From: Paracoccaceae bacterium
GTDB taxonomy: Bacteria > Pseudomonadota > Alphaproteobacteria > Rhodobacterales > Rhodobacteraceae
Length of the DNA: 44,692 nt
NCBI GenBank assembly: GCA_029862205.1
Contig: JAOTXT010000034.1
Span: 1-44,692 of the forward strand
Reading direction: 5' to 3'
This document shows positions 25,018 to 34,159 of the stretch, piece after piece (the stretch's first letter is position 1; each line of letters opens with the position of its first letter). The notes beneath the pieces were generated by a model. The model was given only the letters and a program-made list of their open reading frames with translations, was not told where the DNA came from and made no database searches. A program made the translations under genes and the position numbers.

Positions 25018-28000
25018 TCACGGCTTCACTGCCGTGCCGCCGCCATCTGCCTCCTCCAGGCGCTCTCGCAATCTCATGATGCGAGAGTCATAGAAGTGGA
25101 CGCTCTGGCCCGCGCTTGCCTCTTCGATCTCCTCCAGAGCAACGAGACCATCTCTAATGCGGCCAGAGGTTAGGCAAGCCTCCGCCAGCAACGCGTTCGC
25201 GTAAGGCACAATCTGGCGCGAGCCGGTCTTGACATACATCTCCAACCCGTCGCGCAGCCTGGCAATCCCGTGATCTGTCTTCCCGGTCATGGCAGTGGCC
25301 CAGCCGAGGAGAATCTGCGACCAGGCCTCCCAATAGGTGAAGTTGTCCCGGCGGCTTAGCTGACGCGCCCGACGCGCCAAATCGAGCGTTGCCTCGGCGT
25401 CGCCCCGCGCCTGGCACGCCGAAGCGAGAATTGACAATCCATACGCTCGCGTGAAGTCATGCTGTGCAGCTTCGGTCAGCTTAAGGGCGCGGTTTAGCGT
25501 CTTGTCGCTACGCTCCACGCAATCGACATTGATCAGCGCTCTTGCCCAGGCTTGCATGCATCGGCCGACTACTTCCGGATCGGCAACGTAATATTTTTGT
25601 AGCGCAGAGTCCGCGACGTTTGCGCGTCGATCGATCGCCCGCTCGAAGCACTTGATTGCCTCATCAAACAGGCCAAGGAAGAAGGACACCATTCCAAGGG
25701 CGTGATGCCCGAGGACGATAAACGTCTGGTCATTGTTGCTCTCGGCGATCTCGATCAATTTCAAAGCGTCTTTGCGTGCGAGTTCGATGTTGCCGCTTAT
25801 GATGTGCGTCCCGCAGAGACCGTGCAGGATCGTGAAAAGTCTTGCCGAGTCACCCAGACCGGCAACCAGATCGTGCAATCGGTTGAGGTTTTCGGCGATG
25901 TCGTCGGAACCCCAGCTACGTGCCTCCAAGGGAACGCATAGCATCTCGCGAAGGCGAATTTCCTTGCGATCACTAGCGGCACGATCTGTCTCGTGAGCCA
26001 GTTCCTGCAGCGCCGCCTCGATATGTGACACCGCCTCACTGTTGGCTGACCGCGCGATCGCCTTTTCCGCCGCCATTTCCCAATAGTACAGCGCCCGTTC
26101 ATGTTGATGCGCGCGCGTGAGGTGGCGGGCAGCAACCTCTGGGCGGCTTTCGATGATTTGCGGAAAGCGTTCCTCGATTGTCGCTGCGATGCGCGCATGT
26201 AGGTTGCGCATGCGGCTTTTCAGCACGCTCTCGTATGCGACGTCCTGCACTAGAGCATGCTTGAAGGTATAGGTTGCGTCAGGCGGCTCTCCGCGTTGGA
26301 AAAGGAGCTCGGCATCGACGAGTTGCCTCAGAGCCGGTGCCAAAACGGTGTCGTCAAGCCCTGTGACCGCCGCCAAGATCTGATGTGAGAAGCGCCTGCC
26401 AATCGCTGCGCCTACCGGCATCACCTTCTCGGCCAGCGGCAGGCGATCAAGCCGTGACATAAGAGAATCCTTAAGTGTCGACGGTAGCGCGAGGGGATCG
26501 GTGAGCGGGCTCCGACCTTGCGGCTCCGCCGCCGCCTCAATCGCCGCCTTGGTGAGTTCTTCGATGAATAGCGGCACACCGTCGGTCTTCGCGACAATGG
26601 CGTCTACCGCGGCGACGAGGTCATCCTTATTCTCGGTGAGCTGGCTCACGATCGTTGCCGACTCCTGTCGGCTTAAGCGGTTTACATCGAGCCGAGTGAC
26701 ATGCGCGAGCCCTGTCCAAGGCGGGGAATATTCGTGACGAAATGTGCAGACGAGCAAAATCCGCTTTCCAGCGAGCCGTTCGATGAACAGGTCCAATAGC
26801 TCTTGCGACGTCGGGTCGATCCAATGCAGATCCTCGAAGATGACGAGAAGGGGGTTGCTCACTGCCAACCTCAGCAATCGGTCGATCAGCGCTTTCATCA
26901 TCTCTTCCCGGCGGCGGCGATTGGCTGCGCCTGGGGCGAACTCCTGCTCGTCGTCGCCGACCGATAAGAGGCGGGCGAAGTGATACAGATTTTTCGAATC
27001 CTCCGGCGAGTTTGAAAGTAGCTCGGTGATCTTCTGCAGCTTTTCGTCTGGCGGGTCGTCCGAATTGATCCGTGCTGCATGTTCGAGATGTGCGACCACC
27101 GGGTATAGAGCGCTCTGCGTGTGGTGCGCCGAACATTGAAATTGCAAGCGCATCGAGGCTTCACTGCCCGCTTCACCGGCAAGTTCGCGTGCAAGGCGCG
27201 ACTTTCCGATCCCAGGTTCGCCCGAGAGCAGAACGACATTGCCTTTACCGCCGCACGCCTGCTCCCAACGGCGGCCGAGCAGATTGCGCTCCTCCTCTCG
27301 GTTCACGAACGGTGTCCAGCTACCGCGCTGATGCGCCTCAAAGCGCGAGACCGAACGCATGATTTCGCGCACTCTGAAAACCTGAAGTTTTTCTTTGAAC
27401 CCTTTGATATCTTGAGACCCTACGTCGTCACATACAAACTCGTTTCCCAACAAACGCCTGGTTGTCGAACTGATCAGGACCTGACCCGGCTCCGCGAGCG
27501 CTTGGAGCCTGGCAGCAAGATTCGGAATTTCCCCCATGGCGGATCGAACGGTCTCGACACCCTCGTACACCAAGCCATCGATCACGACCTGACCGGTAGC
27601 AATACCAACACGCGCGGCAAGGCTCCGCGGTAGCCCGGTCGGCGTCGCCGAGACCTCTTTGACCACGGCAAGACCAGCAACGACGGCCCGCTCCGGGTCA
27701 TCCTCTTGCGCGCGCGGGTAGCCGAAATAGGCCATCACACCGTCACCGGCGTATTGGGAAACGAAACCTCCATGGGCTGTGACCACGCGAGTGCAGGCGA
27801 CATGATAGCCACGGATCAGATCCTTGTAGGTCTCTAGATCAAGACGCTCGGAGAGTTCGGTTGATCCGACGAGGTCGATGAAGACGACTGTGATCTGGCG
27901 GAGCTGCACCGGTTCAGGAATTTCTTCAGAAGGATCTTTAAGTCGGTGCTCACTTGCTGCCTCTTCGTTCGCATCCTCCGGGGTCTCTGCGAGCGACGCA

Positions 28001-28164
28001 ATTGCGCGCAAAATGCGCTTCCGGTCGCCGAGTGGTATCTCGAGCTTCTCGAGATCATCTTCCGTTAGATCCGGAAGCAAATCGGTGCTGATCCGTGCGT
28101 CAAGGAACCGCTCCGAATACTCTTCGAGCTCAATCGATTTTAACCATTCCTGGATTGACGACAT
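25018..28164 (-). CDS. SAM-domain class III nucleotidyl cyclase with AAA-type ATPase and TPR-like region
   Basis: A 1048-residue signalling protein. Residues 1-60 are a sterile alpha motif domain (IQEWLKSIELEEYSERFLD). Residues 90-265 form a class III cyclase with metal aspartates Asp97 (VVFIDLVGS) and Asp141 (YAGDGVMAYFG) and transition-state Asn215 and Arg219 (GEIPNLAARL). The substrate-determining lysine position holds Gln137, so adenylate specificity is doubtful. Residues 286-600 are an AAA-like ATPase with P-loop GEPGIGKS at 315-322; the remainder is helical repeats resembling TPR. It probably senses or scaffolds partners and makes a cyclic nucleotide, or is a degenerate regulator. Monocistronic; start ATG 28164. 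Confidence 0.92.
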   Translation of the reverse strand: MSSIQEWLKSIELEEYSERFLDARISTDLLPDLTEDDLEKLEIPLGDRKRILRAIASLAETPEDANEEAASEHRLKDPSEEIPEPVQLRQITVVFIDLVGSTELSERLDLETYKDLIRGYHVACTRVVTAHGGFVSQYAGDGVMAYFGYPRAQEDDPERAVVAGLAVVKEVSATPTGLPRSLAARVGIATGQVVIDGLVYEGVETVRSAMGEIPNLAARLQALAEPGQVLISSTTRRLLGNEFVCDDVGSQDIKGFKEKLQVFRVREIMRSVSRFEAHQRGSWTPFVNREEERNLLGRRWEQACGGKGNVVLLSGEPGIGKSRLARELAGEAGSEASMRLQFQCSAHHTQSALYPVVAHLEHAARINSDDPPDEKLQKITELLSNSPEDSKNLYHFARLLSVGDDEQEFAPGAANRRRREEMMKALIDRLLRLAVSNPLLVIFEDLHWIDPTSQELLDLFIERLAGKRILLVCTFRHEYSPPWTGLAHVTRLDVNRLSRQESATIVSQLTENKDDLVAAVDAIVAKTDGVPLFIEELTKAAIEAAAEPQGRSPLTDPLALPSTLKDSLMSRLDRLPLAEKVMPVGAAIGRRFSHQILAAVTGLDDTVLAPALRQLVDAELLFQRGEPPDATYTFKHALVQDVAYESVLKSRMRNLHARIAATIEERFPQIIESRPEVAARHLTRAHQHERALYYWEMAAEKAIARSANSEAVSHIEAALQELAHETDRAASDRKEIRLREMLCVPLEARSWGSDDIAENLNRLHDLVAGLGDSARLFTILHGLCGTHIISGNIELARKDALKLIEIAESNNDQTFIVLGHHALGMVSFFLGLFDEAIKCFERAIDRRANVADSALQKYYVADPEVVGRCMQAWARALINVDCVERSDKTLNRALKLTEAAQHDFTRAYGLSILASACQARGDAEATLDLARRARQLSRRDNFTYWEAWSQILLGWATAMTGKTDHGIARLRDGLEMYVKTGSRQIVPYANALLAEACLTSGRIRDGLVALEEIEEASAGQSVHFYDSRIMRLRERLEEADGGGTAVKP

Positions 28165-28250
28165 TGCCGGCTGAGCCCCGAAGTTTCTCTTTCATGAATT
28201 TCTATCTTACTCGAACTGGTGGACGCATTTCCGCTTCAATCATTGATCTT

Positions 28251-28424
28251 CTATCGCTTTGCTCCGACCTCAATGACATCGTCCTCACGGCCGCGGAATA
28301 CGGCAAAGTCGGGGTTGAAGACGCGAACCGCATCGTCGGTAAAGCGATCAAGCGTATCGTCATCATGGGATGGGTCGTGATGAAATGGAACGAACTTTTT
28401 TGCACCAATGGAGCAGCCCCATTG
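28251..28424 (-). pseudogene. Fragment of an MBL-fold metallohydrolase
   Basis: Minus-strand frame encodes GAKKFVPFHHDPSHDDDTLD and a short tail to a stop at 28251, matching the C-terminus of a family of metallo-beta-lactamase-fold hydrolases (LVLFHHDPxHDDDxLD). The N-terminal metal motif HxHxDH is absent, so only the end survives. In other proteobacteria such genes often stand beside this type of cyclase, which would explain the fragment here; that context is recalled, not tested. Confidence 0.65.
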
Positions 28425-28491
28425 AAGTGGTCCGCTTGGAGGGTTCGGATGAGCCCAATTCAGGAGAGCCGGAGAGGGGCCGCACAGCATC

Positions 28492-28505
28492 TTGATTTCG
28501 GTCAA
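28492..28505 (+). promoter_or_regulatory. FNR/FixK-type palindrome upstream of XRE gene
   Basis: TTGAT-TTCG-GTCAA is a perfect match, 176 bases before the XRE regulator ATG. The -10 at class II distance is poor (CGAAAT). It could be a relic of the decayed hydrolase gene or a real site for the regulator. Confidence 0.4.
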
Positions 28506-28680
28506 CAACGTTCGGCGCGGCGCTTGCGAAATGTGGCTGAAGATCGCTCTGGCTTGTCAAAAAACCGCCCGAAAGTAGGGTCTAGATGCTCCTGCTGCTC
28601 GCGTATTCTAGATTTTGCGTTTCAGTTTTATGTGGGATTTGCTCAATCGGCTTGAAACGAATGGGGGTGGGGGTTCTCAG

Positions 28681-28920
28681 ATGAAGCATCCGTTTGATGT
28701 CCATGTCGGAGAAAAAATCCGGCAGAGCCGGCGCAATCTAAAGCTTTCCGAGGCAGAGCTTGCAGTGATGCTCGGTGTCTCGCCGTCACAGATTCAAGCG
28801 TTTGAGGCGGGCATGGTACGCGTCGACCCGGAGTTAATGCGGCAGGTCGTCAACGTCCTCGACGTTCCGGCAACCTTCTACTTCGAAGGCCTCGCGACCG
28901 CACTTCGAACGGCCGCCTAA
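28681..28920 (+). CDS. Small XRE-type helix-turn-helix regulator
   Basis: A 79-residue protein that is almost only a Cro/C1-type HTH: KIRQSRRNLKLSEAELAVMLGVSPSQIQAFEAG, then the fifth-helix region DPELMRQVVNVLDVPATFYFEG. There is no separate ligand domain, so it would bind DNA as a dimer, perhaps autoregulating. ATG 28681 matches the family start; an upstream in-frame start at 28615 adds low-quality residues. It is a lone gene, about 270 bases from the ParB-like gene. Confidence 0.85.
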   Translation: MKHPFDVHVGEKIRQSRRNLKLSEAELAVMLGVSPSQIQAFEAGMVRVDPELMRQVVNVLDVPATFYFEGLATALRTAA

Positions 28921-29186
28921 ACGCCGGAAAGCTCGCCTCCGAAGGCAATTCGGATTGCGCACTAGCCGGGCCATAGGCAATGCAACCAGATTGCTCGGAG
29001 CCCGGCTGCGGAACAAAGGCCCAATGCTGCCCGTTTACGGTCCCGGCGATCGCGCAGATGCATCGGCCAATATCTGACGAGAGACAGGCGATCCGGGGTT
29101 GTGAGCCTAAGCCGCTTTCTGTCGACATGCGTGGATCATTCCGTAGACTGACCCCGCCCGGCCTTCCAGCGCGTGGGAGAAGTCAG

Positions 29187-29435
29187 ATGATGAAAAAAGA
29201 AACGTTCGTGGTCGCAAATATTTATGTCCCCGCGAAGCGTCGGGGAACACTCGAACCATCCAGGGTCGCGCAGCTCGCTGAGAGTATGCTTGAGGATGGC
29301 CAAACCACGCCGATCCAGGTGCGCGCTGACGGCGATCGCTTTGTTCTGGTCGAAGGTCTGCATCGATTAGAAGCCGCAAAAGCCCTCGGCGAAGACACCA
29401 TCGAAGGGTATCTAGTACAGGCCCGCAGACATTGA
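29187..29435 (+). CDS. Small ParB/Srx-domain protein
   Basis: An 82-residue protein with the core of a ParB N-terminal (sulfiredoxin-like) domain: RVAQLAESMLEDGQTTPIQVRADGDR and GLHRLEAAKALGEDTIEGYLV (the GxxRxxA-like ParB box). It lacks the HTH and dimer domain of chromosome-partitioning ParB, so it may be a lone nuclease or CTPase-like module. ATG 29187 follows GGAGA; an adjacent ATG at 29190 is also possible. No parA or partner gene is near. Confidence 0.75.
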   Translation: MMKKETFVVANIYVPAKRRGTLEPSRVAQLAESMLEDGQTTPIQVRADGDRFVLVEGLHRLEAAKALGEDTIEGYLVQARRH

Positions 29436-29654
29436 TGGAGCGCTAAGCCGCCGAAATAGGCGAATACCTGCCGTCCAACCGTGACACGGAACTCGCAGGC
29501 GCAGAGGCACACCTATCGTGGAGCCGTCCCCCATCGGTTAGTTGGCGCCGCGTTTGCTGCGAAGAACGTCACCCGGCTTAGCGTCCTTCCGACCGCTCCG
29601 AGTTGTTCTGTCGGTATCGTGACCAACGTCGGCATAGCGGATTGCCGGGCAGCC

Positions 29655-30032
29655 TCACCCGCGCGCGGCGGCGAAAGTCAGCGACGCCCAATGGCTTTGC
29701 CACACCACAGGTGGTTTGTCTGCGGGCTCGAGGCGCACTGCGTTCAGAAGATAGGACCGGCCAGACACGAGCGCGATCGAGGCGCGACCCGTCGCGTCGG
29801 TCATCACCCTGTGGCGCCGGACCGTTTCGCCGTCCTCGGAAATCACGGTGATTTGGTGATTCGCGACCGGCCTGCCCCGCCAAAGCAGCGTGACCTGCAG
29901 CGCCCGGGTGGCGGCGTCGAATGGATTGCCGCCGGCCACCAATTCGAGGGCCAGGCCCAACGCCTGGTCCCGATCGCCAGGCCGCACCGGGAAGGCGGGT
30001 GGCTTGCTGCCGGCCAGCGCCTTACGGTCGAG
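29655..30032 (-). pseudogene. C-terminal fragment of a DUF4198 protein
   Basis: The minus-strand frame encodes LGLALELVAGGNPF, VTLLWRGRPVANHQITV, TDATGRASIALVSGRSYLLNAV and a WQSHWASLTF end, the hallmark of DUF4198 (linked to nickel/cobalt uptake and cbiK-type loci). An in-frame TAG at 30033-30035 cuts the frame and the usual 150-residue N-terminus and signal peptide are missing. A GTG at 29987 could only make a fragment, so it is called a pseudogene. Confidence 0.75.
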
Positions 30033-30190
30033 CTAGTCCGGCACCGCTGACGCGGCGGAGGAAGATTCAAAATCGAGCAACATTCTTACGTTTCCATGCT
30101 CCGAAATCCCAAGGTCTGGAAACGATTTTCGAAAGGGCCAGGGTAAGGGCGTGGGCGCGACCCGTGCCCCAAAGACATTGGGAGGATCAA

Positions 30191-31252
30191 TTGCCTATTT
30201 CGATGCTCATGCTGGGGGCGTCCTACGGATCATTGCTTGCGACAAAGCTGGTTCTCGCCGGACACGACGTCACATTGGTTTGCCTGCCCGAGGAGGTCGC
30301 GCTCTTCAACGCCGATGGCGCGCGGGTGCGCATCAAACCTCGTGGGCATGACGATTTCGTCGAGCTGGACAGCCGGGACGGCCCGGGCCGTTTGTCCGCC
30401 GCCGGACCCACCGAGGTCGATCCAAAGTCCTTCGACATTGTCGGCCTGGCTATGCAGGAGCCGCAATACCGCGCGCCCGAGGTCAAGGATCTGATCGCGC
30501 GCATCGCCCGGTCCGCGCGCCCGACCATGTCGATCATGAACATGCCGCCGCCACCGTTCCTGGCGCGTATCGCGGCGATCGATCCCGACGGCCTCGCCAG
30601 CGCCTACACCGACTATAGCGTCTGGCGCGGCTTTGCGCCCGGCCTGATGACGCTGGCCAGCCCCGACCCCCAGGCGATGCGCCCCCCGGGCGAGCCGCTC
30701 AACGTCCTGCAGGTGAACCTGCCAACGAACTTCAAGGTAGCCCCGTTCGCCGATGACGCCCACACGGATCTGCTGCGCCGGATGGAGGCCAATATCGAGG
30801 CGCTGCGCTTCGGTTCCGGCCAAATCGAGTTGCCCGTCAAGCTGCGCGTCCACGACTCGCTCTTCGTGCCGCTGGCGAAATGGGCGATGCTGGTCACCGG
30901 CAACTACCGCTGCGTGACATCTGGCGCGCCGATCTCGATCCGCGATGCGGTGCACGGCGATCTGGAGCTCTCGCGCCGGATCTACGCCGCGGTCGGCACG
31001 CTCTGCGAGAGGTTGGGCGCAAAGCCCGGAGATCTGGTTCCGTTCGAGAAATATGCGAAAGCGGCCGAGAGCCTGATCCGGCCCTCCTCCGCCGCACGGG
31101 CCTTGGATGCGGGCGCGCCGGCAATCGAGCGGCTGGACAAGTTGGTCCAGCTCCTGTCGCGGCAGACCGGCGTGGGGGTCCCCGCCGTGGATGAGATCGC
31201 CGCCCTGGTCGACGCCAAGCTGCTGGAGAACGCGGCCCCGATGCCGGCCTGA
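30191..31252 (+). CDS. ApbA/PanE-like ketopantoate reductase family protein
   Basis: A 353-residue NAD(P)-binding oxidoreductase. The N-terminal Rossmann fold is [29 protein letters not shown], close to the ketopantoate reductase GxGxxG (here GASYGS, an altered glycine motif). The C-terminal helical domain has [22 protein letters not shown] in the usual place of the catalytic lysine and asparagine region. Sequence divergence makes PanE activity unlikely; a 2-oxo or beta-hydroxy acid is the probable substrate. TTG 30191 has an ideal GGAGG (five-base spacer), far better than the 29921 opening. First gene of the catabolic plus-strand unit; AcdS follows 107 bases later. Confidence 0.8.
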   Translation: MPISMLMLGASYGSLLATKLVLAGHDVTLVCLPEEVALFNADGARVRIKPRGHDDFVELDSRDGPGRLSAAGPTEVDPKSFDIVGLAMQEPQYRAPEVKDLIARIARSARPTMSIMNMPPPPFLARIAAIDPDGLASAYTDYSVWRGFAPGLMTLASPDPQAMRPPGEPLNVLQVNLPTNFKVAPFADDAHTDLLRRMEANIEALRFGSGQIELPVKLRVHDSLFVPLAKWAMLVTGNYRCVTSGAPISIRDAVHGDLELSRRIYAAVGTLCERLGAKPGDLVPFEKYAKAAESLIRPSSAARALDAGAPAIERLDKLVQLLSRQTGVGVPAVDEIAALVDAKLLENAAPMPA

Positions 31253-31359
31253 GGGCAGACGCCAGGGCGCCACTGGGCGCAGGCGGTGCGGCTTTCGCCC
31301 TCGACCGGGCCCTCGCACCGACATTATGGTTGGGGCTCCGAGAACCAGGATCCCGCCAA

Positions 31360-32376
31360 ATGAACCTTGCCAAGTTTGAACGCTATCCCCTGACCTTCGG
31401 CCCGACCCCGGTCGAGTTCCTGCCCCGCATGACCGATGCCTTGGGCGGCAAGGTCGAGATCTGGGCAAAGCGCGACGATTGCAATTCCGGGCTTGCTCTC
31501 GGCGGCAACAAGCTGAGGAAGCTCGAATACATCGTGCCCGATGCGATCGCCTCGAACGCCGATACGCTGGTCTCGATCGGCGGGGTTCAGTCGAACCACA
31601 CCCGCATGGTCGCGGCAGTCGCCGCCAAGCTGGGGATGAAATGCGTCGTCGTCCAAGAAAGCTGGGTGCCCCACGAGGATGCGGTCTACGACCGGGTCGG
31701 CAACATCATGCTGACCCGGCTGATGGGCGCCGACAGCCGCATCGTCGAGGACGGGTTCGATATCGGCATCCGCAAAAGCTGGGAGGAAGCGATCCAATCG
31801 GTCAGGGATGCCGGCGGCAAGCCCTACGGCATTCCGGCGGGCGCCTCGGTCCACAAGCTGGGCGGGCTCGGCTATGTGGGCTTCGCCGAGGAGGTCCGCG
31901 CACAGGAAAAGGACCTCGGCCTCACCTTTGACTACATCATTGTCTGCGTCGTCACTGGTTCGACGCAATCGGGCATGATCGTCGGCTTCGCGGCGGATGA
32001 CCGGGCCGACCGGGTGATCGGGATCGACGCCTCGGGCACGCTCGATCAGACCCGCGCCCAGGTGCGCCAGATCGTCGACAACACGGCGGACCTGGTCGAG
32101 CTCGGCCGCGCTGTCCGCGACGGCGAGATCGTCATCCTGCCGGACTACGCCTATCCCGCCTATGGCGTGCCAAGCGCCGAGACCAGCGAGGCGATCCGGT
32201 TCGCCGCCCGGACCGAAGCGATGATCACCGACCCGGTCTACGAGGGAAAATCCATGCAAGGCATGATCGATTTGGTGAAAAAGGGTTACTTCCCGGAAGG
32301 CGCGCGCGTCCTCTACGCCCATCTGGGCGGGGCGCCGGCCTTGAACGGCTATGCCTATACCTATCGCAACGGCTGA
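31360..32376 (+). CDS. acdS: 1-aminocyclopropane-1-carboxylate deaminase
   Basis: A 338-residue PLP enzyme, the exact length of classic ACC deaminase, which converts ACC to 2-oxobutyrate and ammonia. The PLP lysine is Lys51 ([14 protein letters not shown]), and the nucleophile-related Ser78 is in GGVQSNHTR. Residues that distinguish it from D-cysteine desulfhydrase are present: Tyr294-Glu295 (VYEGKS) and Leu322 (AHLGGAPAL). So it should open the cyclopropane ring, although D-serine-like side activity cannot be excluded. ATG 31360 gives the family start [19 protein letters not shown]. It sits inside an acid-catabolic unit, which suggests use of its product 2-oxobutyrate or of plant-derived ACC. 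Confidence 0.95.
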   Translation: MNLAKFERYPLTFGPTPVEFLPRMTDALGGKVEIWAKRDDCNSGLALGGNKLRKLEYIVPDAIASNADTLVSIGGVQSNHTRMVAAVAAKLGMKCVVVQESWVPHEDAVYDRVGNIMLTRLMGADSRIVEDGFDIGIRKSWEEAIQSVRDAGGKPYGIPAGASVHKLGGLGYVGFAEEVRAQEKDLGLTFDYIIVCVVTGSTQSGMIVGFAADDRADRVIGIDASGTLDQTRAQVRQIVDNTADLVELGRAVRDGEIVILPDYAYPAYGVPSAETSEAIRFAARTEAMITDPVYEGKSMQGMIDLVKKGYFPEGARVLYAHLGGAPALNGYAYTYRNG

Positions 32377-32437
32377 GCGATTGCCCAGGCCCCGTGATCG
32401 GGCTACCCAATTGGCCTGAGCATTTGCTGGGGGAAAT

Positions 32438-34159
32438 ATGGGCGACGACGCATCCGACAAGCCGCATGGATTCGCGCGCGGGCTGACCAATTACGGTGAC
32501 CGGGATTTCTCGATCTACCTGCGCCGGTCGTTTGCCAGCTCGATGGGCTATTCCCGCGAGATGCTGGCGAAGAAGATCGTCGGCATCGCCTATACCGGGT
32601 CCGGTTTCAACAATTGCCACCGCCACTTCCCAGAGCTGCTGGAAGCGATCAAGCGAGGGGTGCTGGCCGCTGGCGCCCTGCCGGTGGAGTTTCCGACCGT
32701 CTCGCTGGGCGAAGTGTTCCTGAACCCGACCAGCCTCAAGTTCCGCAATCTGATGGCGATGGACACCGAGGAGATGATCCGCGCCCAGCCGATGGACGCG
32801 GTTGTGCTGATGGGGGGCTGCGACAAGACCGTGCCGGCGCAGTTGATGGGGGCGGCGTCGGCCGATCTGCCGGCGATTCAGCTGGTCGCGGGACCGATGA
32901 TGACCTCGCGGCACGGAATGGAACGTCTGGGCGCCTGCACCGATTGCCGCCGCTACTGGGGCAAGTTCCGCGCCGGTGAGGTGGATGCCGACGAAATATC
33001 CAAGGTCGAAATGCGGCTGGCCACCACCGCCGGCACCTGCGCGGTGATGGGCACTGCCTCGACCATGGCCTGCATCGCCGAGGCTTTGGGCATGTCGCTG
33101 CCCGGCACTGCGGCGATCCCGGCGGTCCACGCCGACCGGCTGCGGGCGGCGGAGGCAACCGGCGCGGCTGCGGCGCGGCTTCTGGAGAACCCGGTCCGGC
33201 CGAGCCAGGTGATCACGCAGGCCTCGGTCGGGAACGCGCTGCGGGTGCTGCTGGCCCTCGGCGGCTCGACCAACGCCATCATCCATCTGACCGCGATCGC
33301 CCGGCGGGTGGGGGTCGAGGTTGCGCTCGACTGGCTGAACGAACTCTCCGGGACGACGCAGGTTCTGGTGAACCTCAAGCCCGTCGGCACCGGCTACATG
33401 GAGGATTTCTTCTACGCGGGCGGCCTCGGCGCGGTGCTGCGCGAGCTGAGGCCGCTCCTGAACCTCGATGCCCTGACCGTGACCGGCGAAACCCTGGGCG
33501 ACCGGCTGGACGCGCCCGCCGAGCCAGTTGACCGGACCATCATCGCCAGCGCGGCCGAGCCGGTCGAGCCCGTCGGCGGGCTGGTGGCGCTTTTCGGCTC
33601 GCTGGCGCCCCGTGGCGCGATCCTGAAGCGTTCGGCGGCGACCAAGGAGCTGTTCGAGCGCGAGGGCCGCGCCGTCATCTTCGCCTCGCTCGAGGACCTG
33701 GCGGCGCGGATCGACGACCCGGACCTGGACGTGGAGCCGGACGATTTCCTGGTCTTGCAGAACGCCGGGCCGACCAGTCCGTCGGGAATGCCCGAGGCGG
33801 GTTACCTGCCGATCCCGAAGAAGCTGTCGGCCAGGGGCGTCAAGGACATGGTGCGGATATCGGACGCCCGCATGTCCGGCACCGCCTTCGGCACCATCGT
33901 GCTGCATGTGACGCCCGAGGCGGCGGCGGCGGGGCCACTTGCGCTGGTGCGCGACGGCGACCGCATCCGCCTTTCGGTCAGCGATCGGCGATTGGACCTG
34001 CTGGTCGACGAGGCGGAACTGGCGCGCCGGCGCGAGGAGCTGGTAACCGCCGCCCGCGACCCGGCGGCGCTGCGCGGCTATGACCGGCTCTATGCGACAG
34101 AGGTGCTGCAGGCCGATCAGGGCTGCGATTTCGGCTTTATGGGGCCGGTGAAGCCATGA
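32438..34159 (+). CDS. IlvD/Edd-family dehydratase
   Basis: A 573-residue iron-sulfur dehydratase that removes water from dihydroxy or sugar acids to give 2-oxo acids. Cluster-ligating cysteines are Cys60 (GFNNCHRH), Cys128 (MGGCDKTVPA) and Cys201 (TAGTCAVMGTAS), and the C-terminus has AGPTSPSGMPEAGYLPIP and ISDARMSGTAFGTIVLHV. The three-cysteine pattern fits the [2Fe-2S] sugar-acid dehydratase branch rather than biosynthetic IlvD, though substrate is not certain. GGGGGAA precedes the ATG. Its stop overlaps the next start by four bases (ATGA). Confidence 0.92.
   Translation: MGDDASDKPHGFARGLTNYGDRDFSIYLRRSFASSMGYSREMLAKKIVGIAYTGSGFNNCHRHFPELLEAIKRGVLAAGALPVEFPTVSLGEVFLNPTSLKFRNLMAMDTEEMIRAQPMDAVVLMGGCDKTVPAQLMGAASADLPAIQLVAGPMMTSRHGMERLGACTDCRRYWGKFRAGEVDADEISKVEMRLATTAGTCAVMGTASTMACIAEALGMSLPGTAAIPAVHADRLRAAEATGAAAARLLENPVRPSQVITQASVGNALRVLLALGGSTNAIIHLTAIARRVGVEVALDWLNELSGTTQVLVNLKPVGTGYMEDFFYAGGLGAVLRELRPLLNLDALTVTGETLGDRLDAPAEPVDRTIIASAAEPVEPVGGLVALFGSLAPRGAILKRSAATKELFEREGRAVIFASLEDLAARIDDPDLDVEPDDFLVLQNAGPTSPSGMPEAGYLPIPKKLSARGVKDMVRISDARMSGTAFGTIVLHVTPEAAAAGPLALVRDGDRIRLSVSDRRLDLLVDEAELARRREELVTAARDPAALRGYDRLYATEVLQADQGCDFGFMGPVKP

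Noticed and set aside
28850-29128. 92-residue minus frame over the end of the XRE gene
   Set aside because: It lies antisense to the regulator's end and lacks a ribosome site.
29921-30190. 5' extension of the ApbA-like frame
   Set aside because: It overlaps the DUF4198 fragment on the other strand, and TTG 30191 has an ideal ribosome site.
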